From positions 2,069,088-2,133,087 of the forward strand of contig NW_006768768.1 in NCBI RefSeq assembly GCF_000204055.1: DNA of 64,000 nucleotides, given 5' to 3'. Below, piece after piece: positions 10,801-22,400 of the stretch; positions within the stretch are counted from its first letter, which is position 1; the number at the start of each line of letters is the position of its first letter. The DNA is from Melampsora larici-populina 98AG31 (Eukaryota; Basidiomycota; Pucciniomycetes; Pucciniales; Melampsoraceae). The notes under the pieces are model-generated. The model worked only from the letters and a program-made list of their open reading frames with translations. It was not told the DNA's origin and made no database searches. Both the position numbers and the translations under genes were made by a program.

Positions 10801-11674
10801 CAAGATATTGTCTTATTTGAAGTTAAATGCCCTGAACAGTTCCAGTGCTGGAACAATTGAAAACAATTCAACTTCCTCATTGTCACTCACATTGGGTTGA
10901 TTTGCTGAAATAGATTCTAGCAAAGGTGATCAACTAAAAAAAATATAACAGAAATACACACCTCAAGAGGTTTCTTCACCAAACAAATGAAAGAATTGTT
11001 CAATGGAGATGCTCAAAACCATGGAAGAACTGATTTGTGTTTGGATCTGTATCTAGAATACTGTTGATACTCTGTAACCAGGAAACATAGTAAGAGAAAC
11101 ATTTTCATAAATACTTCAATAAGGCAAGCAAGAGTGAATGATCTCATGTCTAGCTGTTACACACCTTTGAATATTAGTATTGGTTTTGGAATTCCAGCAC
11201 ACTTACCAACTATGGATGATACACTTGAGACCTTGTGACTTTGCACAGCTGCTAAACCATTGCCAACCCAAGGATCTCAATTCTCAAACATATCAATCAT
11301 AAAACCTTTTCACAATCCAGTAGCTGTGATCTAAAAAATCAACTGCTCACCAATTGGAAGAAGATCTGACTGACCTCTACCAAAGCCCATCTGACCAGGT
11401 CTGCAGTTCTGCTTGGATCTTCATTGTTGTAGTTTTCATCTTCACAATCAGAGTTCATAGAAGTGGGTACTAAGCCTGTGGTATCCTCATCTGATGATGA
11501 TCAGACCTCAACATTGTTCTCTCTGGTGTTAATGACCCAAGGTCGGTTTTCACATCAGCTGCCAAACTTTTAATTGTCGTGAGTCAATGCTTGACATCCA
11601 AAGTGAGTTTATATCATAACCATCTCCCACAATTTCCCAAAAGAATCCTAATAAATATCATTTACAATCCATAA

Positions 11675-12168
11675 GAGCATCTCCAACGCGCCTGAATCTG
11701 AATGACTCATACAGGTAATTTATTTCTTCGGCTGGACAGCTGTATTTCTTTTTCAGCGACATGTCAGGACAGGTCCCTCCAGCGCACAATCTGAACTTCA
11801 TTCTCAATTCCTCTTGAGGTTCAACCCACGTCACTCAAAGTCCCTTTTTGTCCAGACGTGAGCAGTCACCTACCTATCTTATTATCACAATACGTAACGA
11901 GTTTGACATATGGACAATTATTTTAGTCAACGTTCGGGCAAAAACCGTTGAGATACTGGTTTTTCAGCGATTCAGCCAGGTCCGCAGATTTGCGGACCTG
12001 AGCATGGGAGTGTGTCATTTCCCAAAAACCAAGTTCGCACCGTGGGCCAGGTGTGAGACCTTTCCCTCGGCGCTGGAGGACGATTTTCTGAAAAACAGCA
12101 ATACAGGTTACGTTTTTGACATAAACGTAACATTTAGTCATTCAGATTCACGAGCGTTGGAGATGCTC
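11675..12168. mobile_element. PIF/Harbinger-like MITE
   Basis: A 494-bp non-coding element. The ends are inverted repeats starting GAGCATCTCCAACGC on the left, matched imperfectly by the right end (GCGTTGGAGATGCTC). Similarity continues inward through TGAATCTGAATGACT and further interrupted blocks. It is flanked by TAA on both sides (11672-11674 and 12169-12171), the 3-bp TWA duplication typical of PIF/Harbinger. A perfect 10-bp stem with a 4-base loop lies at 11977-12000. The ORF across its right half is read as a shadow, not a gene. Confidence 0.8.
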
Positions 12169-12206
12169 TAAAGACATTGTTAAGTTGATCAGCTATCTTG
12201 TCAATG

Positions 12207-12800
12207 TTGGCAATGGCACCCATTCAAGTGGTTTGTACCAGTACCTGATCATATAGAATTAGAAAAAACTTCAGTATTGGAATAAGAAATCCAAAGAAGT
12301 CAACCAAGCAAAAGAAATGAAACATAAGCAGTCTATCTCATGGAGTCCATGCAATGAAAAACTTTCCAACTAGTCTGGCAAGCCAATCGTAATAGCACTG
12401 TCATGTTACCAACTTCAATATGATCCTTCTAATATGAATTAATTCAAGTTGTGGTATCAGTAACACACAATATGAAAGCTCAACAAGGCAAAACTTGCTT
12501 AATCTTGTTGGCAATGGCACCCATTTCAATGGGTTGTGCAAGTACCTGATCATATAGAAATAGAAAAAACTTCAGTATTGGAATAAGAAATAGAAGTAAA
12601 CCAAACAGAAGAAAAGAAAAATAACCAGACCATCTCATGGAGTCCATGTAATGAAAAACTTTCCAACTAGTCAGGCAATCAAATCACAATAGTACTGACA
12701 TGTTACCAACTTCAATATCATGATCCTTCTAATATGAACCAATCCAAGTTATGGTGACAGTAACACCTCTGAAAGCCAAACAATTAGTCTATCTGTAATA
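12207..12800. repeat. Imperfect 300-bp tandem duplication
   Basis: Two adjacent copies, starting near 12207 and 12508 with TTGGCAATGGCACCCATT. They share long stretches such as GTACCTGATCATATAGAA and AACTTTCCAACTAGTC. There are small indels and point changes between copies, and no coding potential. Confidence 0.8.
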
Positions 12801-13281
12801 TTGTAGACAAGGCAAAAGTTGGTTGTATGATCCTACAGTCTAAAATACCAAATTTAGATAAATGTTCTGATGAAAATCAACAGATTCACTCATCTCTTAA
12901 TGCTATCCATATGTACTCTCATCTTGCTTCCTCCAACTCCTCAACTTTTTCTGTACAGCTGTTGTTACTCTGGATCTCTACGACCATCAAAACTAAGAGC
13001 TCAAAGATCTTGAAGCTTAGTTTGTCGAGCTGTAATCAAGTATGTAAGCATGATGAATAAAAATTCCTCAATCTAGCCATCATTCCAATCTAGAGTCGAA
13101 TGTACAAACATGCCTTTAAGGCTTGATGCAAAGCTTGGTTTGGACCCATCTAAGACTACATAACATCTGAAGAAAAAAAAATGTCATAAACAAAAATACA
13201 AATTAACCTATTCTACATAACAAACCACCACCCCAAAATCCCACAATCCAAAAGCCTAACAAACCATTACAAAGAATGACC
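12801..13281. other. Intergenic
   Basis: AT-rich sequence with nothing I can name. It ends at the 3' side of the DUF1688 gene. Confidence 0.4.
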
Positions 13282-14804
13282 TTAAAAGATAGTCCCATCA
13301 CTAACAACCTTCAAAGGAGGACCAGCCGAGCCGAGCCCACCAACCGACCTTTTCTTCCAAGCGATTTCTCTTCCCCCTTTCCAAGTAGCCGCCTCCAAAA
13401 CCTGTACCAAACTCAACTCATTCTTCTTTCCAACCAACCCTAACCTTTGATTAATCCCTTCTTTAATCTGATCTAATCCTATGACCGTTAAAGCTCTCCA
13501 TTCGATAATAGCAGGATGAGAAGCCGGTAAAGCAGGCAAGTCTTGTAAATCAAAGTTTTCTATAGATGATTGTAGTGATAAGGAGTTGATGAAGGCTTCG
13601 GGTTTGGGTTTTAGATAGTCTAGATCGATTAATAAGCCTCCGTTTCTGTACTCTGGTAAACCTGTCATTTGTTCTTTCCCCGTAAAGATCCAACCTAAAG
13701 TCTTTTCCATCCTACAAAACGATTTTCCAAACCTCATCAGATCAGAAAAAAGAAATAGAAATCAAATTCAAACACTTACACTTCGATCAACGAATACGTA
13801 AGCCATTGAGACAACTTATGAAACGAAACAAATCCGTCTTGAAGAGTTTGAGACTTAGAAGTTTCTAGCGCTTTACAATTCCAAACATCACCAATAAACT
13901 GACCATGAACTTGTTCTCTTCCAAGATGAGGCCAAATCGAACCCAATCCTTTTTCCTGATCAATCACCAAGTTCCACAAAACGTCCACCGGAACGATGAT
14001 TTCACCTTTCATCACTGGTTTAGGAACCGGCCTGACTTGTGGATGATCCATAAGATAGTCTAGAAGATTACCAGGTCTTGATAATTGACGTGAAGGAAAG
14101 AATTCTGAAGGAGTGGATAAGAGACTGCCTAGGTTGTTGAGCAAGGTTGTTCTGCCTTGTAATCCTACAATCTGATTACCAGGTCTAGATTGCATAGATT
14201 TAGATAACTGATCGAGGGTTAAAGACTTCAACCCGATCGGATCAACTTGATGAGGAACCTGAGGATCAGAAGAAAACAATCCATTCATAAACCCATACAA
14301 CGTTCCAATTGCCAATCCTTCACTCCGACCGATTCCTTGATTCCCTTGAGGTTGAGGTTGGGAAGTAGGTTCTTGGAATGACCATTCGTCACCTGCTCCT
14401 GCATCCATTAAGACGGCTACAACGAATAGATCAATAAGTTTTCGGGTAGGTTCAAGTGGATCTTCGTGGGTCGATTTCCATGAGGTTAGTAAGGGAGTAA
14501 TCCTGTCTTGGTCATTGACTAAGAAATGTCGCCATCGTCCATGCGGTGGGATCTTGTGATAATCTGTACCGAAATCTCTCTGTAAAAACAAACCCTTGAT
14601 CAGCTTTAGTTTAGTTTAAATTGAAAGGAAGGAACTTACGTGGATTAGGTTGGTACAGTAGTCTATTAAGACTGGTAATTGGTTGGGTTGGATTGACCAG
14701 AACTCTAGTTTGTTGGAATGGCTTAGATTGTAAACTTCTTGACAACTTTCTCTGATTGATTTTAATGATTTAAGATATTCGACTCTTTGTTGATGGTCTT
14801 TCAT
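13282..14804 (-). CDS. DUF1688 / Urc4-like uracil catabolism protein
   Basis: Three exons: 14804-14640, 14579-13780 and 13732-13282, giving 471 residues, within the usual size of the family. DUF1688 hallmarks are clear: GRWRHF, LFVVAVLMDAGAG, GRSEGLAIG and the late block LPEYRNGGLLIDL. In other fungi members include Urc4/Urg3, part of the reductive-independent uracil degradation (URC) pathway; the exact reaction is not settled. Both introns are about 50-60 bp with good GTAAGT donors. A host gene, probably intact. The family assignment is strong; the pathway role is by family only. Confidence 0.85.
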
Positions 14805-15026
14805 AATAGTTTGAGTTGGTTTGCTTGTTTGTTTAACTTTGATGACGTAATTTCAATCGAGATGAAGTGAAGAAAGGTTTTAAGTAGTTTTGGACTTGGT
14901 GGGACATAGTATAAACATATTACACTTGGATATGTTTAAACTGAGTACACCATCAAAAATGTTGAATCGACAAACCGTCAAACCATTTCCACCAAAAACC
15001 AAAAAACCAAAAAACCAAGAACCAAG

Positions 15027-16510
15027 ATGAGTCAATCATCCTCATCAGATCAGGAATCAGATCACCAACAAGTAAGTCAGTCATTCAAAAGATACTCACC
15101 ATTATCAAATACTCATCTTTAGTTTTCTTTCTAGTCAGAAATCTATAATCATCATCAAAAAAGACCACTCGATTCAGATTATCAATCATCAGAGGAATCA
15201 GATTCAGAATCAGAATCAAAATCAGAAAAGGAATCGAAATCAGAAGAAGAAGAAGAAGAAATCCAAGTATTATCACATAAAGAAAGAAGAAAACGTAAAA
15301 AACTATGCACCAAACAAGCCCTAAACCCAATCCCCAACCCAGCACCCAAAGCCACCAAAGGAGAGTACGGAATCTGGGTCGGAAACCTACTATTCACCAC
15401 CACCCAATCAGACCTCGAAACATTCTTTTCATCATGCGGCCGAATCACCCGGTTCAATTTCCCAACCAAACCCCACACACCCATCAAACCCAACCAAAGG
15501 AATCCAGGTTACGCATACATTGATTTCGAATCTGAAGAAGGTATGAAGAAGGCTTTGCAGAAAACTGAGAGTTTGTTGGGTGGTCGAAAGCTTTTGATCA
15601 AACGATCTAATGATTATTGTGGGAGACCTAAGAAGGGAATTGAACATGATGGGGTTAAAGATGGGGGAATTGGGTGGGGTGAGAAGGGCCCTGTTAAGGG
15701 CTTGGATCGGATGGCTAAACCGGCTGTGGCTTGTTTGTTTCTAGGTAATTTGAGTTTCGAAAGTACTGTGAGTTTAAGATTTCTCATTTTCTTTCGATAA
15801 ATCATGGATTTAATTATGGGGTTTTTTCTTTGATGGTAGTCTGAATCGATTATGAAACATTTTAAATCAAATCATCAAACTTCAACTTCAAACCAAGCTC
15901 AAGCAGACGATCCAGCCATACGACAGATCAGACTAGGTACATTTGAAGACTCAGGAAAATGTAAAGGGTAAATCGATCGCAACCTCTACCTTACCAAATG
16001 CAAATGAACTGATCAAAATTGTGCGTTTGGGTTTGGAATAGATTTGGATTTTTAGATTTTCGTGATACTCATTCGGCCACCCAAGCTTTAATGAATAAAA
16101 AAAACCATCGATACTTGGGACGTCAGATTAAAGTCGAATACGCTTCTGAAGAAGCGGCTCGTCGGGGTGGTGGGTCTCATGCTTCTTTAAATCGAAATAA
16201 ATCAAAATCTCAATCCAATCATTCAAATTCAAACTCAAACTCAAAGCAAACTCAAAGAAAAGAATTTAAACCTAGAGTAGATCAAAGTAGAATAGACCAA
16301 CTTAAAGACGTAGAAAAACTGGAAAAGATCGAAAATATGGAAAGGATAGAAAAAGTAGAAAAGATAGACCCCCAACAAGTTCAAGAAGTCCGTACAAAAA
16401 AATCGTTTCAAGGAAGACTTACACCAGGTGCTGCACTTGCAAATGCTCAAAGAGCTCCTACTGGAATCATAAGAAATCCAGAAAAAGTAGGAAAGAAGAT
16501 TGTTTTTTAG
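15027..16510 (+). CDS. Nop13-like nucleolar RNA-binding protein, two RRMs
   Basis: Four exons: 15027-15071, 15135-15767, 15840-15967 and 16042-16510, total 424 residues. A Ser/Glu/Lys-rich acidic start is followed by RRM1 (IWVGNLLF as RNP2, GYAYIDFE as RNP1), RRM2 (CLFLGNLSF; KGFGFLDF across the third intron) and a basic, coiled tail. The C-terminal block RLTPGAALANAQRAPTG resembles the end of fungal Nop13 proteins, which bind pre-rRNA particles. The start codon is divergent from the DUF1688 gene about 220 bp away, so they may share a promoter region. RRM identity is firm; the Nop13 name is likely. Confidence 0.8.
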
Positions 16511-16750
16511 ATTTTCAAGTTTGCAACCAAACGTATGTGTTAAAGTAAACTAAACCAAAAAAAATCAAAATCAAAATCAAATCCTATAGTTATGAAAGAA
16601 CATTTTGATTGGGTTCTGGATTTTTTGGGATCGGTTTGAACGTTGTGTTTTTTGAGAGATGTGTCTTTTTTTGGTATATCAAGGAATATGGGAATGGTTT
16701 TTGAAAAGCATGGTTTGATTGATTTATCAACGATTATATCACAATACACA

Positions 16751-17559
16751 TACTAGAAATTAACATCTGTTTGACCATCACATTGAAATTTCTGACCATT
16801 TTTCTTTTTTAGTTTTTCTACTTTTTTTTGAATGCATCATATTCATCACCAAGATATTTATGTAGTGTTTTTTGATGATAGGTATTCTTGGATTCTGAAC
16901 CTTGAACAGAAGGGTTACAAGGGTTTGATGCAAGGTGGTTCTCAGTGATGTACTAGAAATCAAGCTATGTTCAACAACCACATTGAGTTTCTAACCATTT
17001 TTCTTTTTTGAGTTTTTCTGCTTTTTTTGTATGCATCATATTCATCATCAAGATATTTACCATGTGTTATTCATTGAGAGGTATTCTTGGATTCTAAACC
17101 TTGGAGAGAAGGTTCAGAATCACAAGGTTTTGATCCAAGGTGATTCTCAGTGATGTACTAGAAATCAAGCTATGTTCAACAACCACATTAAAGTTCTAAC
17201 CATTTCTCTTTTTTGAGTTTTTCGGCTTTTTTTTGTATGCATTATATTCATCATCAAGATATTTACCATGTGTTTTTCATTGAGAGGTATTCTTGGATCC
17301 TAAACCTTGGACAGAAGGTTCAGAATCACAAGGTTTTGATCCAAGGTGGTTCTCAGTGATATACTAGAAATTAAGCTATGTTTGACCATCACATCAAATT
17401 TCTAACCATTTTTCTTTTTTAGTTTTTCTACTTTCTTTTTTGAATGCATCATATTCATCACCAAGATAACCATGTGTTTTTCATTGAGAGGTATTTTTGG
17501 ATTCTGAACCTTGAACAGAAGGGTTACAAGGGTTTGATCCAAGGTGATTCTCAGTGATA
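16751..17559. repeat. Four-copy tandem array, about 200-bp units
   Basis: Units start at 16751, 16951, 17156 and 17362 with TACTAGAAAT; a fifth start is truncated at 17560. Each holds ATGCATCATATTCATCA, then GGTATTCTTGGATTCT and a final GGTTCTCAGTGAT-like block. Copies differ by several percent. It is non-coding, a local minisatellite just 3' of the RRM gene. Confidence 0.9.
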
Positions 17560-17569
17560 TACTAGAAAT

Positions 17570-18022
17570 TGAGATGTGCACACAACATCCTTGTATATAT
17601 CCAGAATGAAGCTGATCAAGCTATAATTCAAGTGGCAGCTTGGTGTACTAGATACTTCATAGAATGCATTCCCAAAGATCAATCAGTCGCATTTCCCATC
17701 ACCATCAAGCCAAATGGTTTGACTACACGAGAATTATCAGGATTGAGCAATTTGTTCAAGCAAAACAGTCGGGCATAAGTGGAAATAATGGTTAGCTGTA
17801 GCACAAATTCGACATCATAGTGATGAATTAGATGATCAAGGTGTCGTGGAGCACTGTGACTTGGGACATTCTAGATGTCATGGCAAACATCGTGAAGTTT
17901 ACAGCACGGAAAGTGAAAGTCAGTGCTGAACGAATATCATATGATTCACTGACAACAAGTTTACAAATTTATACTTACGTAGAAACTTATTCATAGTCTT
18001 GCAAAAGAACAAGCCAGTCCTT
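17570..18022. other. No firm gene
   Basis: A 69-codon forward ORF at 17569-17778 overlaps the array end and has no recognised motif. The rest is probably the 3' flank of the disrupted secreted-protein gene. Confidence 0.35.
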
Positions 18023-18601
18023 TCAGATTGATTGCAATCTGTTGTTTTCAAAATACAAGAATTGATCAAGATTTGATAGATTAGTCACTAGAATTCTGTG
18101 CTTTTGAGGCACGTTGAGATATCTTGAACTGATCCACACAGACACTGAGGTGAAACATGGAAGATGACTTACAGAATTGTCTGCCGTCTTTGCGGTATTC
18201 TGTGAAGGGCTCGAATACAATGTCGCAAGCCCATAAGTCCCCCCCATTCATTAGCTTTCCACTTTGGTCAACACAGTCCTTACCAGCTGTGCGAGACCCC
18301 ATCAAACGGAAGAGTAAGTGGTCCTTCTATATCGCCCGTTGATTGAAAACAAAAACTCTTCCTTACAGGGTAATAACCGATCACCCCTTCTACAGTTTGT
18401 GCAATAATTCGTGACATAGCTTGAACCAGAGCCTTGTGTTTCACACGCTGTGAGTTCAAAAGGATGTTAAAATTGTTTACTAGTCAGTTCACATTATATA
18501 TAAGAACAAAACAATGAATGATTGACTTGGAAGAAGTGAAAAAGTGCAGATTGAAGGAAATCTTTGACTGACCCGACTTGTCGACACCGGGGGATGCTAC
18601 A
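18023..18601 (-). pseudogene. Small secreted protein gene, downstream part cut off by gypsy insertion
   Basis: If the gypsy element and one copy of its duplication are ignored, the reverse reading frame that starts with a signal peptide at 24988 runs on without shift into 18596-18530 (ASPGVDKSGQSKISFN). Later exon-like segments follow near 18455-18365 (VKHKALVQAM...), 18290-18175 (KDCVDQSGKL... and DLWACDIVFE) and 18152-18023, with GTAAG-type donors and CAG acceptors between them. Splice joins here are less certain. No known domain; Cys-containing, under about 200 residues in total, the size and type of rust secreted proteins. Confidence 0.55.
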
Positions 18602-18987
18602 TGTAATGTCGTCGAAGACTCCATTACAAACATAGTACAGACATATATTCTTATACATGATTACACGACCTTTTTGATATCTCTCGTCTCGCAGAACACT
18701 AACTCCTCAGGGAATCTAGACTGATTAGATTTCATCTCTTTGGAGTTAGGTGAGCAACAACATCATTTCACTTATATCATCCTATTTCCTTATTATATCT
18801 TGTATGGTTCCTCAGGGAATCTAGACTGATTAGATTTCATCTCTTTGGAGTTAGATAATAAAAACTAGTATAGTTTGGTTCTAGAAAATCAGTCGAGATC
18901 ACTACGTGATTCTCAGTTCCCTCACATTCCCGTCACTGTTCGGTAAAAATAAGATTAAATTAGTGAGGACTCAATAGGTCCTTTACA
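18602..18987 (+). repeat. 5' LTR of gypsy element
   Basis: 386 bp, TGTAATG to TTTACA. It contains an internal repeat CTCAGGGAATCTAGACTGAT at two places. It matches the 3' LTR over its whole length by eye. Confidence 0.95.
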
Positions 18988-19439
18988 CTTCTTTTTTCTC
19001 GAACCAATCCCGAATCCCGTCAACCTTGTGGTTCCAATACAATCGCAAAACAACCCCGCATATGACGACCAATCCCGATTCCCGTACAACCCGTAGCAGC
19101 TTAAACCATACACTCACCGGCATAGTTGATAATCCAGAAGATATCATAAGATGAACAAACTCCGCGCCGACTTATCACCGACGTTCAATTGAAGAAGAAG
19201 GACGATACGAAGAAAATAAGGTTTTGTTTGCATTCATTCCTAAGCCTATACCTGCAACCAAAAAGCCATACAATCCAAACCCACGGCTTCCTACTACCCC
19301 AGTACAACAAGTACCGGCAAGTTTCCCGCGATCACCATCTCAGACTCGTGTCTCCCAAATCCTGTTTGAAGAGAAACGACTTCTACAGGATCGATCTTCT
19401 AAGCCATCTCAATCATCTTCTCTGCGCTCCTCTACAACA

Positions 19440-22400
19440 ATGGGCAACACTTTGTTGGAAGAGACTACCTCGACCAACGACCTCCTTCGTGCTATCCTGC
19501 AGACTCAACAAGCAGGGATTCAAGCGGCTAATGAATCGGCCCTACGAATCTCAAAGCTAGAAGAAGAGAGAATCATAGCGGCCAAAGAATCGGCACAGAA
19601 GATTGCGTTGCTAGAAGAGAAACTCCTCGTATTACAACTAAATGAATCCTCACCGAGACGAACAGTCGAGGTGGAAGACGCCACGAGTCGTGGCGTAGAC
19701 TTGACAAAATTTAAGTCATCGGACGGACCAGCCTTCAAGGGGCCATACCGGGACACCGAATCCTTTCTCAAGTGGTTCACAGCACTAAAGATCTTCTTTC
19801 TTGTGAAGAAGATCGAGAAAGATGAAGATAGAATCATACTCACGGGTTCTTACCTGCAAGAGACCAATTTACAATCCTTTTGGGCTCATAACATCGAAAA
19901 CTTCAAGAATATCACTTGGAAAGAGTTCAAAGCCAGCCTATTCAGAGCGGCACTACCATCCGATTGGAATGATAAACTGAGAGAGAAGATTTTATTACTC
20001 AGGATGTCTTACAATGAAGATTTTAAATCATATAGCACCAGAGCGCGATCGGTTCAGTCACTCATGAATCACGACAACTTGATCTTAAACGACTACACCT
20101 TGGCAACTCACCTAGTCTTAGGGATTATACCCGAACTTAAATCGTCTATACGCTTACATGAGGCTCTAGTGGAGGAAGGATTTGATTACAATAAATTTGA
20201 AGAACGTTGCGAAGTCTTATATGAAGACTTGATCGTCAAGAGAGTTATCTTGAAACGAGCGGGACCTTCTTCATACCGTTCTGCACCAACCAATCCCACT
20301 TTCCATCATTCAACCAAGACATCGCCACCGGTGACGGCAGAGGATGAAGAAGCTAGGAAGCGTGCGTTCATTTGGAAGATCAAGTTGTATCTCGATTTGG
20401 CAGGCTTGTGTCACTACTGCAAGAAACAGTGCGGCAGTGAATACAAGCAATGCAGAGGTACTTTCTCTAAAGAGCGAGTCAACTTTCCACCGGGCTACAC
20501 AGCACCACCCAAACCGGACAACTACACTCCATCTCGCGCTCGATTGGCATCCTCCCCTGCGGGTCGACCAACACAACCCCCAGCTGGCAGACCAGTTCGA
20601 GTCAACGCAGCGGCGGTAACCTTCCCTGAGTATGACGCGGTCACTGTAGCGGCATATGAAGAGATTGACTGTGAGCTCAAGGAAATACAAGAGTTGGGAG
20701 AGGAGGAGCTACTTCAACCCGGAGAAGGAGGGTACGTGGACCAACCTATCTCGCGACCAGTGGTGATCCTACAGCTAACCTGTAACGGCAAACCCATCCG
20801 CGCCCTGGCTGATGCAGGATCGGAGACGAACCTGATAGCGGACAGAGTGGTTGATACCTTGGGACTACGTCGAAGGAAACTACTGAAACCGACGATTGTA
20901 GGACTCGCACTCGATTCAGGCAGCCAACCACCCATGCTCACGGAGTTCACAACAGCATCCCTCAAGCACTTATCGTCGGACATGACTTTTGATCATACAT
21001 ACATGAAGATCGGACAATTAGGTCAATCATATGATATAATTCTGGGTGCTCCTTTCCTTTCTCGTCACGAGTTATCAGTATCATGTGCAAAGAAGGCTGT
21101 TATTAGTGAAAGATCCTTTGTTTTGTTGTATGATTTTAGAGAAGAATTGAAATTGAAAGATAAGATTGAGGAGTCAAAACTGGCCTTGGTAGCCGCATCA
21201 GATGAGAAACGTGAGAGTGATCGTTGGAAATTGTGGGAGAAAAAATTGACACAGAAAGCTGAACCCTTGAGAAGGAATGCCCCAAGTTCGTGGGAGGAAT
21301 GGGAGGAAACTTACTTCTCACAATACCATGAACTATTCCCTGTAGATATTCCGGCAATCTCGGATGAAGCTGAAGAGCAAGGTGAGTTCACCGATGGATC
21401 CTTCCCCAACAAAATGCAAGATCCATCATCCACGGTACGACACAAGATCATCTTAACGGACCCAAACGCGGTAGTAAACGAGCGCCAATACCCTTACCCG
21501 CACCGTCACATGAAAGCTTGGAGAAAACTACTAGACCAACACATAGCAGCAGGGAGGCTCCGGAAATCTTCAAGCCAATACGCATCTCCCAGTCTGATCA
21601 TTCCAAAGAAGGACCCTTTGGAACTTCCAAGGTGGGTATGTGATTACCGCACCTTGAATAGCATGACCGTCAGGGACCGTTCACCGCTTCCTAAGGTGGA
21701 CGAGTTGGTCAGGCTAGTATCGTCAGGAAAAATTTTCTCATTATTAGACCAAACTAATGCCTTCTTCCAAACTCGAATGAGAGAAGCTGACATCCCTCTC
21801 ACCGCTGTCAAGACACCGTGGGGACTTTACGAGTGGTGCGTGATGCCTATGGGTCTCACAAATGCACCCGCAACACACCAGAGTCGACTCGAGGAGGCAT
21901 TAGGGGAATTGATCAACACCGTATGCGTTGTATATCTGGACGACATTGTAGTTTTCTCGAATTCATTGGAAGAACACAAGAAACATTTAACTTTGGTTTT
22001 GGAAAGACTCAAGAAGGCTAATCTTTACTGTAGTAGAAAGAAGACAAAGATGTTCAGGCGTGAGGTGAAGTTCTTAGGACATGTGGTCTCAACAGACGGA
22101 GTACGAGCGGATGAAGAGAAAGTTGAACAAATACGTTCTTGGGAGTCCCCGAAATCAACGAAAGGAGTTCGAAAATCTTGGTACTGTACAATGGATGAAG
22201 AAATTTGTACATGGCCTAGAAAAATACGTGGGGAAACTCACACACCTGACCAGTAGTAAACTCGACAAGAAGAATTTCAAGTGGGGAGATATGGAGGAAG
22301 CAGCATTTCAAAACATCAAGAGGATCATGACGACACTCCCATGCCTGAAGAACGTGGATTTTGATTCAACGGACCCATTATGGCTATTCACCGACGCGAG

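Noticed and set aside
11848..12171. 107-codon ORF inside the MITE
   Set aside because: It spans the hairpin and the terminal repeat and even the target duplication; a by-product of the fold-back sequence.
16751..17570. CRISPR-like array
   Set aside because: Units of 200 bp are repeated in full, with no short repeat-spacer structure, in a eukaryotic genome.
22081..22256. Programmed frameshift between gypsy ORFs
   Set aside because: The overlap lies inside pol between RT and RNase H rather than at a gag-pol border, and the shift fits a single extra base in an A run.
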